The notes beneath the pieces were generated by a model. The model saw only the letters and a program-made list of their open reading frames with translations. It was not told where the DNA came from and searched no databases. Below are positions 41,623 to 50,232 of a DNA stretch of 52,160 nt, in pieces. The stretch comes from Deltaproteobacteria bacterium. GTDB taxonomy: Bacteria; Myxococcota_A; UBA796; SXON01. A program made the position numbers and the translations under genes. Where the stretch lies: positions 1 to 52,160 of the forward strand of contig CANFCK010000030.1 of assembly GCA_947445035.1 (NCBI GenBank). Reading direction: 5' to 3'. Numbering within the stretch: the first letter of the stretch is position 1; every line of letters begins with the position of its first letter.

Positions 41623-42309
41623 TCAGAGGCCGCCGCGGCGCAAGGCCTGGGTCGCGGCCAGCGCGAACGCCCGCGCCGCCGGCGTCGGCGGCTGCACCCG
41701 CAAGACATGGTCGCCGGGAAGCGGCCACTCGTCGATCGGCGCCTTCGCCCGCGAGCCCAGCTGGACCAAAACCGTGCCGCCCCGCGCAATCTCGACGTAG
41801 GCCACCCCATCAAGCGCGGCAACGGTGTCCACCAGCTGCCCGGTCAGCGCCAGCGCGCCGGCTCGATCTTCCGCCAAGACGGCAGCCCCGTAAAACTCCA
41901 CCGCGCGCGCGAGCTGATTCGCCTCGCGCGACTGCCGGGCACGCGTCAGCCCCCCCTCGGCAATCGTGTAGAGGTCACGCAGCTTGAAGGGCTTGAGTAC
42001 GAAATCTGCCGCGCCCAGACGCAGCGCCGCGACGACGTGATCGACCGTCGCGTAGCCAGTCATGACCACCCCAGGCACCGGTGGCAGCCGCCGGGCGGCG
42101 TGCTTGATCAGCTCGAGCCCGTCGGTGTCGGGAAGCTTCAGGTCCGTGAGGATCAGCTCGTAGCGGCCAGTGGAGAGCAGGGCGCGGGCCTCGCGCCCGT
42201 CGCGCGCGCCGTCCACCGTCCAGCCGCGGCCGCACAGGTACTCGGAGATCAGCTCGAGGATGGCGACCTCGTCATCGACGACGAGCACGTGAGGGACGGC
42301 TAGACTCAT
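41623..42309 (-). CDS. Response regulator with receiver domain
   Basis: 228 residues. The receiver domain (about 1-125) has acidic residues in VLVVDDEVAIL, the phospho-acceptor Asp in LILTDLKLPDTDGLELI, threonine in VVMTGYATVDHVV and lysine in FVLKPFKL, so it is complete. The C-terminal 100 residues (EGGLTRARQSREANQLARAV onward) contain a short helix and a domain I do not recognise, with no HTH, GGDEF, HD or ATPase motif. It is likely an atypical output or protein-interaction module. No histidine kinase lies near. It is divergent from the MXAN_5187-like gene across 48 bases. Confidence 0.82.
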   Translation of the reverse strand: MSLAVPHVLVVDDEVAILELISEYLCGRGWTVDGARDGREARALLSTGRYELILTDLKLPDTDGLELIKHAARRLPPVPGVVMTGYATVDHVVAALRLGAADFVLKPFKLRDLYTIAEGGLTRARQSREANQLARAVEFYGAAVLAEDRAGALALTGQLVDTVAALDGVAYVEIARGGTVLVQLGSRAKAPIDEWPLPGDHVLRVQPPTPAARAFALAATQALRRGGL

Positions 42310-42357
42310 ATGCCGCGCATGGTATTCCTTTCGCCCGCTCCTTGATACGCAGTTGGC

Positions 42358-42990
42358 ATGGCGCGCATCGAGCGAATGGACCAGGGCTTGCGAGGCCGCC
42401 TGGACGAGATCGAGCAGAAGCTCTTCCTGCTGAAGATCACGTACGAGAAGTACTTCAGCGGCCTCGAACGGGTCGAGCCCTACCGGGATCGTGAGGAGAT
42501 GCGGAAGATGATTCGGGAGTTGGCCGAGTCAGGTATCAAAAACGCCACCCAAGCGTTCAAGTTTCAAGGACTCAAGGCACGTTTCCAGATCTACGAACTC
42601 TACTGGACACGAAACCTGAAGATGATGGAAGCGGGCACACATCCCAAGATGCGTTTCCGCGCCGACAGCAAAGCCGCGGCGCGCGCGGCCGTCGCTGCTG
42701 GCGCGGCCGCTGAGGAGCGCCTTTCTCCCGAGCAGGAGCTGGTGCTGCAACAACGCCAGGACCGCATGGAACGCGAAGAGCGCGCCTACCGCCTGGTCTT
42801 CGACAAATACATCGAGGCCCGCGGCAGGTGCGGTCAATCGACCGAGCTTGGCTTCGACATGGTCCGCGAAGCCCTGGTCAAGCAGGTCCGGCAGATCAAA
42901 AGCACGTACAACGTCGAAAGTGTCAAGTTTCGCGTGGTGGTCGAGGACGGCAAGGCCAAGGTCAAGGCCGTGCCGCAGGCGGCGCAGTAG
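42358..42990 (+). CDS. MXAN_5187-like conserved protein
   Basis: 210 residues, alpha-helical and charged. The N-terminal RLDEIEQKLFLLKITYEKYF segment, then NATQAFKFQGLKARFQIYEL and YWTRNLKMMEAG, is the pattern I recall for the C-terminal domain of Myxococcus MXAN_5187-type proteins. The final part (VFDKYIEARGRCGQ, VREALVKQVRQIKSTYNVES and KFRVVVEDGKAKVKAV) is a second conserved module. No enzyme motif is present; the role is unknown and may be structural or regulatory. It heads a plus-strand operon with a small membrane protein and a double cyclic-nucleotide-binding protein. Confidence 0.7.
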   Translation: MARIERMDQGLRGRLDEIEQKLFLLKITYEKYFSGLERVEPYRDREEMRKMIRELAESGIKNATQAFKFQGLKARFQIYELYWTRNLKMMEAGTHPKMRFRADSKAAARAAVAAGAAAEERLSPEQELVLQQRQDRMEREERAYRLVFDKYIEARGRCGQSTELGFDMVREALVKQVRQIKSTYNVESVKFRVVVEDGKAKVKAVPQAAQ

Positions 42991-43018
42991 CCGCGGGGTG
43001 ACGGGTTAGCGTAGCACC

Positions 43019-43420
43019 GTGTTGCTCTGCTTCGTCTCGATCGTGCTCGCGGAGGAACCTGAGCTGGAGCTTCTTCCGGATGCTCCCCTGGCCGTGGTGC
43101 CGTTCGGGGTCGCGGAATTCGCCTGGGGAAAGCCCGTCCGTGGCGCCGTCTACGCCGCGACGCAGGTCGCCGGCGCAGGGGTCGCGACATGGGCGGGCAT
43201 CAACCTGGACCTCGCTGGAGAAGCCGGGGACGAAGAGGCGGCCGAACTGTACCAGACGACGATGGGCATCGGCGTCGGCTTGGCGGCGCTGTCCTACGCC
43301 ATCAGCGTAGTCGATGGGTCGCGACTTGCCGAAGCACGGGCGCGCGCTGCGAGCGAGGCGGGGACGCGGCGGGAGGCGGTGCTACGCTTCGACAATGCGC
43401 TCGCCGCGGCGACTCCATGA
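43019..43420 (+). CDS. Small predicted membrane protein
   Basis: 133 residues, GTG start. An N-terminal signal-like stretch (LLCFVSIVLAEEPELELLP) is followed by PFGVAEFAWGKPVRGAVYAA. This resembles the P-x-G-x-[GA]-[QE]-F-x-x-G-[KR] motif seen in small membrane proteins of deltaproteobacteria (DUF5683-like, from memory). Two hydrophobic helices follow: TQVAGAGVATWAGINL and GIGVGLAALSYAISVVDGSR. It lies between the MXAN_5187-like gene and the cyclic-nucleotide-binding gene, sharing an ATGA overlap with the latter. The function is unknown. Confidence 0.65.
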   Translation: MLLCFVSIVLAEEPELELLPDAPLAVVPFGVAEFAWGKPVRGAVYAATQVAGAGVATWAGINLDLAGEAGDEEAAELYQTTMGIGVGLAALSYAISVVDGSRLAEARARAASEAGTRREAVLRFDNALAAATP

Positions 43421-44409
43421 GTGACCGTCGACTTTTCGAACGGAGCGGCCTTCTCCACGGCCTCAGCGACGTCGATCGGGACGAGGCCATCACCGCGTTC
43501 AAGGCCTACGACCTGGGCCCGGGCGAAGAGCTCTTGGTCGAGGGCGAGACCGATCGCACCCTGTGCTTCATCGTCGAGGGCCACCTCATCGCCACCCTCA
43601 GCGGCGCCAAGATCGGCCGTATCGGCCCCGGAGAGACGGTGGGGGAAATGGCGATGTTCGGCTCGCTGTCGCGACGGGCCGCGACCGTGGTCTCAGAAAG
43701 CCATGTGCGGATGCTGCTCCTCGATGAAGAAGGGCTCCGGTTCATGCGCATGCGCGACAACCCCGTGGTGCAACGCCTGGAGTCGCAGGCCATGCGCACC
43801 ATCGCCGCCCGGCTGCGCGCCGCCGATGTTCGCATCGGGGCGGTCGCCGACGGCGAGCTGATCCGCGAGCGCACGGGGCGTGGGCTCTTGTCCAAGCTCG
43901 CCTCGAGCTTGGGTTTTGCCGGCGCCAAGCCAACGACGCCACCGCCGCGCGCCAGCGTCGTCCTCCGCAACACGCCCGGGTTCGCCACGCGCGACGACGG
44001 CGTGCTGGAGCGCCTCGCGGCCCGGTTCTCGCCGGTTCCGGTCCGCCAGGGCGAGGCGCTCATCAGCCAGGGCGAGTACGGCGAAGACGCGTTCATCGTC
44101 GCCGAAGGTCGGGTGGCCGTGTACCGGTCGATCGACGAAGACCGCGCGGAGCGCATCGCCCAGCTGGGCCCCGGGCACGTGGTCGGCGCCGTCGCGCTCG
44201 CCGATGCGGGGGGCCGCTCCGCCACCGTGCGCGCCATCCAGCCGTCCTGGGTGCTGCGCATCACCCACGACGCCTATCGGGAGCTGGAGGCCGACCTCGG
44301 CGCCGAGGGGCGCGCCTTCCGCCGCGGCATGACCGATGCGATGTCGGCGCAGCTGCGACTGGCGAACGAACACCTGGTTCGGTTGTCGGGGAGGTGGGGG
44401 AACATCTGA
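43417..44409 (+). CDS. Protein with two cyclic-nucleotide-binding domains
   Basis: 330 residues. I start at ATG 43417, which overlaps the small membrane gene stop. The first cNMP-binding fold (about 10-125) has GPGEELLVEGETDRTLCFIV, IGPGETVGEMAMFGSLSRRA and ATVVSESHVRMLLLDEEG. The GEMAMF.S.SRRA phosphate-binding cassette has the Arg-Ala of the canonical motif. The second (about 200-310) has VRQGEALISQGEYGEDAFIV, LGPGHVVGAVALADAGGRSA and VRAIQPSWVLRITHD, with a weaker cassette. There is no HTH DNA-binding domain, so it is not a Crp-type regulator. It may act as a sensor or scaffold for cyclic nucleotides. Confidence 0.85.
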   Translation: MSDRRLFERSGLLHGLSDVDRDEAITAFKAYDLGPGEELLVEGETDRTLCFIVEGHLIATLSGAKIGRIGPGETVGEMAMFGSLSRRAATVVSESHVRMLLLDEEGLRFMRMRDNPVVQRLESQAMRTIAARLRAADVRIGAVADGELIRERTGRGLLSKLASSLGFAGAKPTTPPPRASVVLRNTPGFATRDDGVLERLAARFSPVPVRQGEALISQGEYGEDAFIVAEGRVAVYRSIDEDRAERIAQLGPGHVVGAVALADAGGRSATVRAIQPSWVLRITHDAYRELEADLGAEGRAFRRGMTDAMSAQLRLANEHLVRLSGRWGNI

Positions 44410-44416
44410 GGGGGGC

Positions 44417-44467
44417 GGGCGCTTCGGCAGGCGGAGGGCTCTGGCGGCGCCGGGGGCCGAAGCGCCC
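44417..44467. terminator. Long inverted repeat between convergent genes
   Basis: A perfect 12-base inverted repeat (GGGCGCTTCGGC at 44417-44428, reverse complement at 44456-44467, 27-base loop) sits in the 72-base gap between the cyclic-nucleotide-binding gene and the convergent PNGase F-like gene. The position suits a bidirectional terminator, but no T-run is present, so it may be Rho-assisted or simply a stabilising hairpin. Confidence 0.45.
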
Positions 44468-44481
44468 GGACGGACCGCCGC

Positions 44482-46119
44482 CTACTCGTACGTCACCAAC
44501 CACGCGTTGAGCCAGATGGTACCGGCCCCATCGGGGGGCGGCGCCTCGTCGTCGTACATTCCCCGATAGCCGACGATCGCCTCGCCGTCGGCGCCGACGT
44601 CGGCGGTCACGTCCACGTCGTAGGGCATCACGATCTGCCCCGGACACCACCCGCCCCGCCCATACCACCAGGTCCCCGACTGGTTGGGCGTCATCTGGTT
44701 CTCGATCTGGTCGATGCACCCCGTCGCGGTGCCCGCGGTGGTGAACTCCTGGAGATGCGTGCTGCCGTCCACGCTGAACTCGTGCTGGTGGTTGCAGAAT
44801 TCCGCGCAGTTCTGGGCCTCCATGCCGTGGCCGCTGGTGATGGCCCACAGTTGGACCTTGGCCGCGCCCGCGACGTCCACGCTGACCGCCTCGCGACCAT
44901 CATTGTAGGCCGAGTTGAACCCGCCGCCGGTGGCGACGAGGGTGGCGGTGCGCGGCCTGACGCCTTTGCCCTGGTTCGAGAACCGAAGCTGCAACCGCGT
45001 CTCGGTGGGCTGAACGTTCCACGAAGGCGCCCAGCTCCAGCGGAAGGTGCGACTCCCACCCGCCAAAAGGTGGGGGAGCATGGGCGTGGCGTCGGCGACC
45101 CAACGCGCTTCTCGATGGTAGGTGGTGATGAAACGACTCAGCTCGATCCAGTTGCCGGCGTCGTCTTGCACGTAGAAGTTGGCCAGGTAGTCCCAGGCCC
45201 CGCAGTTGCCCTGTTCGCGGTCGTTCGGTTCGGGGCAGCGCATGTCCACATCGATCTCGAAGGTGTCGAAGGCCGCCATCTCGCCGGCCGTCGGTAGCTC
45301 CACGAGCATATCGGCGTACTCCGAGATGATCTCGCCGTTCCACAGTTGGACCAGGGTCGGATCGACCTCGGCGTCCAGCCGGTCCTGTCGCGCGCTCTCC
45401 ATGTTGAAGAACCTGCTTTCCAGCGCCGCGAAGGCCAGATTGTTCTGGAAGGGCCAGCCGCTGTTGCTGGAGTCGGTGCGGGTGTTGTCGGCGAAGGAGC
45501 CGAGCCCCCGAACGTGCTGGGTTCGGTCAATGCCAAAGCCGCCCTCGCCAATCCCGACGCGCAGCATCTGCCGCAGCCACCCATTGAGCTCCTTGGCCGG
45601 GACCGAGGCGACGTGCAGGTGATCGGACCACCAGGCCGCATCCTCAGCCTTCAACCCGCCAAGTTCTTCCTCCACCTGCGCCACCAAGGCGTCCCGGTTG
45701 GCGTCGCCTTCGTCCCCCCCGTCCTTCGAAACGAAAAAGTAATGGGTGTTCCTGGGAGACCCGGCGATCATCTCGTCCAGGTCCTTGGTCCAGATCGAGT
45801 CGGCGGCGGACACGGTACGTACGATATCGTCGGGTACGAAGATGATGTTCTCGCAGCCGGTCCATTGCTCGGACAACGTCCAGTTGCTGCCGTCGGTCAG
45901 GGGCACCAAAAAGTCATCGGCGAGGTCGTGGCGAAGGTCCCCGTAGGGCCCGTCCGGGTTCCAGGGGTGGTGGGTGCCAAAGCCCTCGGCGGCGCACCAG
46001 GCGGCGAGCTCGGTGACCGTGTCACCAGCCGTGTCACCCGAGTCCAAGCCCGAATCGAGGGGTGCGGGGACGATCTCGGGCTGGAGGCAGCCGGTCAGCA
46101 GGAGGAAAAGATGGAGCAC
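44482..46119 (-). CDS. PNGase F-like lipoprotein (peptide N-glycosidase-type fold)
   Basis: 545 residues from GTG 46119, which has GAGG at the right distance (46125-46128). The signal PVLHLFLLLTGC lipidates a cysteine. The N-terminal 250 residues (AADSIWTKDLDEMIAGSPRN) are of unknown family. The C-terminal half resembles the two-domain peptide-N-glycosidase F fold: CPEPNDREQGNCGAWDYLAN with FYVQDD, ISRF-like strands, then SGHGMEAQNCAEFCNHQHEF and GTWWYGRGGWCPGQIVMPYD. The cysteines are placed as in PNGase F disulfides. Trp/Asp/Glu active-site positions cannot be confirmed by eye. A role in releasing N-glycans from host or own glycoproteins is an inference. It is the last gene of an operon with a hydrolase-like lipoprotein and a glycosyltransferase. 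Confidence 0.7.
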   Translation of the reverse strand: MLHLFLLLTGCLQPEIVPAPLDSGLDSGDTAGDTVTELAAWCAAEGFGTHHPWNPDGPYGDLRHDLADDFLVPLTDGSNWTLSEQWTGCENIIFVPDDIVRTVSAADSIWTKDLDEMIAGSPRNTHYFFVSKDGGDEGDANRDALVAQVEEELGGLKAEDAAWWSDHLHVASVPAKELNGWLRQMLRVGIGEGGFGIDRTQHVRGLGSFADNTRTDSSNSGWPFQNNLAFAALESRFFNMESARQDRLDAEVDPTLVQLWNGEIISEYADMLVELPTAGEMAAFDTFEIDVDMRCPEPNDREQGNCGAWDYLANFYVQDDAGNWIELSRFITTYHREARWVADATPMLPHLLAGGSRTFRWSWAPSWNVQPTETRLQLRFSNQGKGVRPRTATLVATGGGFNSAYNDGREAVSVDVAGAAKVQLWAITSGHGMEAQNCAEFCNHQHEFSVDGSTHLQEFTTAGTATGCIDQIENQMTPNQSGTWWYGRGGWCPGQIVMPYDVDVTADVGADGEAIVGYRGMYDDEAPPPDGAGTIWLNAWLVTYE

Positions 46120-46124
46120 GGGCA

Positions 46125-46128
46125 CCTC
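46125..46128 (-). promoter_or_regulatory. Shine-Dalgarno site supporting GTG start of the PNGase F-like gene
   Basis: Reads GAGG on the minus strand, about five bases before GTG 46119. A GTG at 46125 overlaps this site. Confidence 0.4.
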
Positions 46129-46145
46129 GCGAGGACCGCAGCGTA

Positions 46146-47012
46146 TCACCCTCCCATGACCATCAGCTCGCACGGATCGCCATCCACGAGTTCGGCGTGA
46201 GCGGCACGGTAGAACGGCCAGGTGCCCACCGACGAGGTCAGGCAGCTGTCCACCCACCCGGCCAGCGCCCACTGGGCATCCTTCCGCACCGCGTCCAGGT
46301 CCGCCGCTGCGGCGCCGTCGCGGGCCAGTTCACCCTCAGACACAAAGTCGGTCCAGTCGTAGTGATTCATTCCGGCGACCATAACGTCGGCATGAATAAG
46401 GTTTAACCTTGTCATATCTTCCACTACATGGTCATGCGTCGCGACCTTGTCCGCGCTGCCGACGATGGCGATGACCGAGCCCGTGACCCTGTCCTCCACC
46501 GGGGCGTCATCGGCCGGCGCCGCGCCGAGCAGCGCGAGCCCGCCAACGGCCTCATCCTCGGCCCACCACGTGGACGCGACCTGTCCGCCGAGACCGTGCC
46601 CCAAAACGCCCACTGGGACCGCCGCATCGACGTCCCCCGCGTCTACGGCTGCGGCGAGCGCGCGGGCCCCCGCATCCACGTCGAGGTCGGCGGCGTCAAA
46701 CGCGTGGTGGGGCACCAGCACGACGGCCCCGCGAGACGCCAGGTGCACAGCCAGCCAGTGGACCCGCGTCGGCACCACCCCCGCGCCCTGGATCAAGACC
46801 ACGGTCGCGGCCGCGAAGCCCACATCCGCGGGCGCTCCGGCGACGTCCGTGGGAACGAAGACATCGGCGGGCGGATTCCCACCGCCATCGGCAGTGCGAA
46901 GGTGAACGCCCCACGGGCCGTTGGCCCCTTCCAGGCCGGTGCGAGCGGCATCGTAGAGCAGGGGGTCCGACTCTTCGGAGGGCGTGCAGGCGAGGGCGAG
47001 CAACAAGAGCAT
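46146..47012 (-). CDS. Alpha/beta-hydrolase-fold lipoprotein lacking the nucleophile serine
   Basis: 288 residues. The short signal MLLLLALACTPSEESD lipidates Cys9. The fold is that of chlorophyllase/PAF-acetylhydrolase/dienelactone-hydrolase-like proteins: ATVVLIQGAGVV (oxyanion strand), LAVHLASRGAVVLVPHHAFD and VGVLGHGLGGQVAS. The nucleophile elbow normally G-H-S-x-G-G reads GHGLGG here, so the serine is a glycine. Later SVIAIVGSADKVATHDH and VAGMNHYDWTDF contain the strands and the candidate acid and histidine residues. It is probably catalytically inactive or uses another residue. It lies 8 bases downstream of a glycosyltransferase gene and 26 bases upstream of the PNGase F-like gene. Confidence 0.72.
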   Translation of the reverse strand: MLLLLALACTPSEESDPLLYDAARTGLEGANGPWGVHLRTADGGGNPPADVFVPTDVAGAPADVGFAAATVVLIQGAGVVPTRVHWLAVHLASRGAVVLVPHHAFDAADLDVDAGARALAAAVDAGDVDAAVPVGVLGHGLGGQVASTWWAEDEAVGGLALLGAAPADDAPVEDRVTGSVIAIVGSADKVATHDHVVEDMTRLNLIHADVMVAGMNHYDWTDFVSEGELARDGAAAADLDAVRKDAQWALAGWVDSCLTSSVGTWPFYRAAHAELVDGDPCELMVMGG

Positions 47013-47020
47013 GCCGGACG

Positions 47021-47977
47021 TTAACGTCCCCGACCTGCCGCGTACTGCCCAAGCAGCTCCCCGACCGCTCCCCGCGCATCACGGCCCAGGGTCGAGGGCA
47101 GGGCCCGGAGCAGGCTCGGCAGGTCTGGGACCGTCGGGGATTCGCCCGCGAGCTGGCGTTGTCCGTGGATCGCGCGTGTCCGTTGGAACGCCTCGCGAAG
47201 CCGACGAGGGTGACTGTGAAGGACCGGCGCATCGGGGAGGTAGCCGATGCGGTGGCGGCGGCCCCACAACCAGTCCTCGGCGATGGGGACCGAGTCGAAG
47301 GGATCGGCCAAGAGCGCGTCCCGACGGTACAGCGCGGCCACGTTGTCAAGCATCGGGCTCGGCCTGTGCCCGTGACCTGCAGGCGTCCACGCCCGGAGCC
47401 GCGCGCGGGTGACGACATCCGCGGTGGGCCAGGGAATCTGCCGAGCGACCACGGCGTCGTAGTTCCCCGCTTCGGCCGCCTCGACCAACGCGCGCACGAA
47501 CCCTGCGCCCAGCGGCAGCGCGTCGTCCACGGTGAACAGCACCCACGGGTGGCGCGCCAGCTCGACACCGACCTGCCGCGTGCGCCCGTGCCCCTGCCAC
47601 GGCACTCGCACCCCGTCGGTATAAGCGCCGTTCGCCAAGACGATGACCTCGACCTCGACGTCCTGCGCCCGCAGCGCGTCCAGCGCGATCGGTCGGGCAC
47701 GATGGGTCGGGATGATCGCCGTGACCTGAAGCCCCGAGCCCCCCATGCCGGCGGGAGGCAACCATGCTGAAAGCTCGACGTCATCGACTCCGTGGAACAG
47801 GGGTACCAGCTCGTCGAGGGGCTCGGAACACGCAGGCGTACCGACGAGCTGGACGGGCTCGCCGCGCCGGATAGCCGCTTCCAGGAGTTGCAGCCCGGCG
47901 GGGTCGAGGCGGGTCAGTTGCACCGGAGAGGGTGTAATCGGCGGAGGCACCTGAGCGCGGAGGCACCGGCGCGGCAT
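47021..47977 (-). CDS. Family 2 glycosyltransferase
   Basis: 318 residues. An N-terminal segment of about 80 residues of unknown type (VQLTRLDPAGLQLLEAAIRR) is followed by a GT2 GT-A domain. The strand and loop are VTAIIPTHRARPIALDALRA, the nucleotide-sugar region is VELARHPWVLFTVDDALPLG with the DD motif for metal, and PIAEDWLWGRRHRIGYLPDA is an acceptor-side ED motif. No membrane helix is visible, so it is cytoplasmic or peripheral. The sugar donor and acceptor are unknown. The start at ATG 47977 is tentative; a GTG nearer the conserved part is possible. The operon context with a PNGase F-like lipoprotein suggests surface glycan or glycoprotein metabolism. Confidence 0.78.
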   Translation of the reverse strand: MPRRCLRAQVPPPITPSPVQLTRLDPAGLQLLEAAIRRGEPVQLVGTPACSEPLDELVPLFHGVDDVELSAWLPPAGMGGSGLQVTAIIPTHRARPIALDALRAQDVEVEVIVLANGAYTDGVRVPWQGHGRTRQVGVELARHPWVLFTVDDALPLGAGFVRALVEAAEAGNYDAVVARQIPWPTADVVTRARLRAWTPAGHGHRPSPMLDNVAALYRRDALLADPFDSVPIAEDWLWGRRHRIGYLPDAPVLHSHPRRLREAFQRTRAIHGQRQLAGESPTVPDLPSLLRALPSTLGRDARGAVGELLGQYAAGRGR

Positions 47978-48001
47978 CGACCGGCATCACGGCCCTGTCC
48001 G

Positions 48002-48805
48002 TCAAAGCGGATTCCCCACCAAACTCACCAGCCGCCCCCCCACCGCGAGGACGAACAACGCGCTCGCGCCGGTACACCCGACTAGCACCAGCCGCCCCCA
48101 CCGACCATTCCACCGTCGAGACGGGCAGTTCGGGCTCACTGCGTTCTGGACCAGCTCGGCCGGCAGCTGGGCAACGCCGATGTCCACCACCGATTCAGTG
48201 GATACCTCCTCGACCTTGATGGTGCCGATCGCTTCGAGCCCCATCCACCCAAGCTCTCGCTCGGCCCCGATCGCGTGCGGCGGCGACACCTCAAGCGTGC
48301 CCTCGCCGATGGCCTTTTCGAGCCGAAGCGACACCTCGTAGCGGTCTCGGATCGGAAATGCGGTCTCGCCGTGAAGGACAGTCCCGCCGGCGGTGGTCTC
48401 CAGCGCGTACCGAAACGCGCCAGCGCCATCGGCGCTCATCACCGAGAACCCAGGAGGAACCAGGATGTCGAACTGCCGCGTGCCCGCCTCGAGGATCGAG
48501 TAGCGCATCACCGTGAACAGCTCCACCGTGCGCGCCTCGACCGACAAGAGTGACGACGTTTCGGCGCAGATGCGCGCCGCCACGCCCTCTTCGTCACCAA
48601 AGTCGCGGAAGCCGACCAGGTGCACCCGACTGGTTGGCGACAACCACGCGCTCAGTCTCGTTGAATCCGCACTTTCTGTGCGGGTTTCCTGGACCGCCCC
48701 GCCCAGGCGCGGCTCGATGCCCAGCTCCGGGAAGGCGCAGTCAAAACGAGTCACCGGCGTGCGCGAGCTGCTCCCGGACAAGTGGCCCAAGGCCGCGCTA
48801 CCCAC
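48002..48805 (-). pseudogene. Possible truncated remnant of a large envelope protein
   Basis: 267 residues from a GTG, with no signal peptide and a blunt N-terminus. The central part (VMRYSILEAGTRQFDILVPP, GFSVMSADGAGAFRYALE, FPIRDRYEVSLRLEKAIGEG, GTIKVEEVSTESVVDI) resembles the beta-sandwich module of large myxobacterial-type membrane proteins in which a much longer chain continues. Here it stops after about 40 more residues with one membrane helix (LVLVGCTGASALFVLAVGGR). Both ends look abnormal, which suggests a shortened copy. It could still be an intact small membrane protein of unknown function. The following gene (glycosyltransferase) begins 24 bases later. Confidence 0.4.
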
Positions 48806-48905
48806 CGCCTGACCGGACGGCGGGCACCCGCGCGGCGCCGCGGCCCCGTTCTGACGAGACGCCCTGGCCTGGCGCGGCGCCCAGACGGTCGTCAGCCTCG
48901 CACAG

Positions 48906-50186
48906 CTACGCGAAGGGCCTCCCCCTCACGATCACCTCGTCGCGACCGGCGCCCGTGCCGATGACCACCACTGGCACGCCCACCAGCGCCTCGATGCGAT
49001 CGACATAACGGCGGGCGTTTTCTGGCAGCCCCGCGAAGGTCGAGACCCCGGTCAACGACTCCGACCAGCCCGGCAGGTCCTCGTAGATCGGCATGACCGA
49101 TCCCAGCGCCACCGCGCCCGTCGGCACGTCCCGCAGCCCCTCGTAGCCGACACACACCCGCAGCGTTTCCATTCCGCTGAGCACATCGAGCTTGGTGAGC
49201 ACCAGGCCCGTCATTCCGTTGAGCATCACCGCGTGCTGGACCATCGCCGCGTCGAACCAGCCGCAGCGGCGGGGCCGCCCGGTGGTGGCTCCGAACTCGT
49301 GCCCAACCGCACGAAGCCGCTCCCCGGTGGCGTCGGACAGCTCGGTGGGGAAGGGTCCAGAGCCCACCCGCGTGCAGTAGGCTTTCGCGATGCCGATCAC
49401 CTCGTCGATGGAGGTCGGACCCACTCCGCCACCGGCACAGGCCCCGCCCGCGACGGTGTTGGAGCTGGTGACGAACGGGTAGGTGCCATGATCGACGTCG
49501 AGGAAGGTTCCCTGTGCTCCCTCAAAGAGGATACCGTCTCCGCGACGCATCGCCTCGTGCAACAAGCGAATCGTGCTGCGCGCGTGGGGCCGCAACCGTT
49601 CGGCCAGGGTGTCCAACTCGGCAAAACAGGCGTCCCCATCAAGCGGTGCCGCCTGGTAGTCGGCCACCAGCCGTCGATTGACGTCGGGAAGCACGATCGC
49701 GATGTGCCGGGCGAGCGTGGAGCGATCCAGGAGATCGGCGATGCGCAGGCCGCGGCGGCCCACCTTGTCCTCGTAGGCAGGGCCGATGCCACGCCCGGTC
49801 GTGCCGATCTTGCCCTCGCCCGCCGCCGACTCCCGCGCCAGATCGAGCGCCTTGTGCCAGGGCAGGATGACGTGCGCCTCAGTGCTGATGACCAGCCGGT
49901 ACGGGTTCACCGTCACGCCCGCCGCCATCAGCGCATCCATCTCGCGGACCAAGACCGCCGGATCGATGACCACACCGTTCCCGATGATGTTCACGCAGTT
50001 GGCCTGAAGGATGCCGCTGGGGATCAGGTGGAGCACCGTCTTGACGCCGCCCACGACCAGCGTATGGCCGGCGTTGTTCCCGCCCTGAAAACGCACCACG
50101 TAGCCGACCTTCTGCGCGAGAAGATCGACGACCTTGCCCTTCCCTTCATCGCCCCATTGGGCGCCCACCACCACGACATTGACCAT
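48906..50186 (-). CDS. purA: Adenylosuccinate synthetase
   Basis: 426 residues, the family's normal length. It uses GTP to couple IMP and aspartate to adenylosuccinate, the first committed step to AMP. The N-terminus MVNVVVVGAQWGDEGKGKVV has the WGDEGKGK P-loop and catalytic Asp. HTLVVGG contains the catalytic His. TTGRGIGPAYEDKVGRRGLR is the IMP loop, and FEGAQGTFLDVDHGTYPFVT and GVSTFAGLPENARRYV are conserved. The start ATG at 50186 gives a clean family N-terminus. It is on the same strand as the upstream POT transporter but separated by 124 bases containing a small hairpin (50215-50232). Confidence 0.96.
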   Translation of the reverse strand: MVNVVVVGAQWGDEGKGKVVDLLAQKVGYVVRFQGGNNAGHTLVVGGVKTVLHLIPSGILQANCVNIIGNGVVIDPAVLVREMDALMAAGVTVNPYRLVISTEAHVILPWHKALDLARESAAGEGKIGTTGRGIGPAYEDKVGRRGLRIADLLDRSTLARHIAIVLPDVNRRLVADYQAAPLDGDACFAELDTLAERLRPHARSTIRLLHEAMRRGDGILFEGAQGTFLDVDHGTYPFVTSSNTVAGGACAGGGVGPTSIDEVIGIAKAYCTRVGSGPFPTELSDATGERLRAVGHEFGATTGRPRRCGWFDAAMVQHAVMLNGMTGLVLTKLDVLSGMETLRVCVGYEGLRDVPTGAVALGSVMPIYEDLPGWSESLTGVSTFAGLPENARRYVDRIEALVGVPVVVIGTGAGRDEVIVRGRPFA

Positions 50187-50214
50187 GGTCGGCCCGTATC
50201 ACGCGGGGCGTTGA

Positions 50215-50232
50215 AACCCGCCGCCGCGGGTT
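50215..50232 (-). terminator. Small hairpin between the POT transporter and purA
   Basis: A seven-base perfect inverted repeat (AACCCGC / GCGGGTT, four-base loop) lies in the 124-base gap upstream of purA. It lacks a T-run, so it is only a weak candidate for a terminator or leader structure. Confidence 0.22.

Noticed and set aside
46398..46412. AT-rich palindrome AAGGTTTAACCTT as an operator
   Set aside because: It lies inside the coding sequence of the hydrolase-fold lipoprotein (MTRLNLIHAD region) and is explained by codons.
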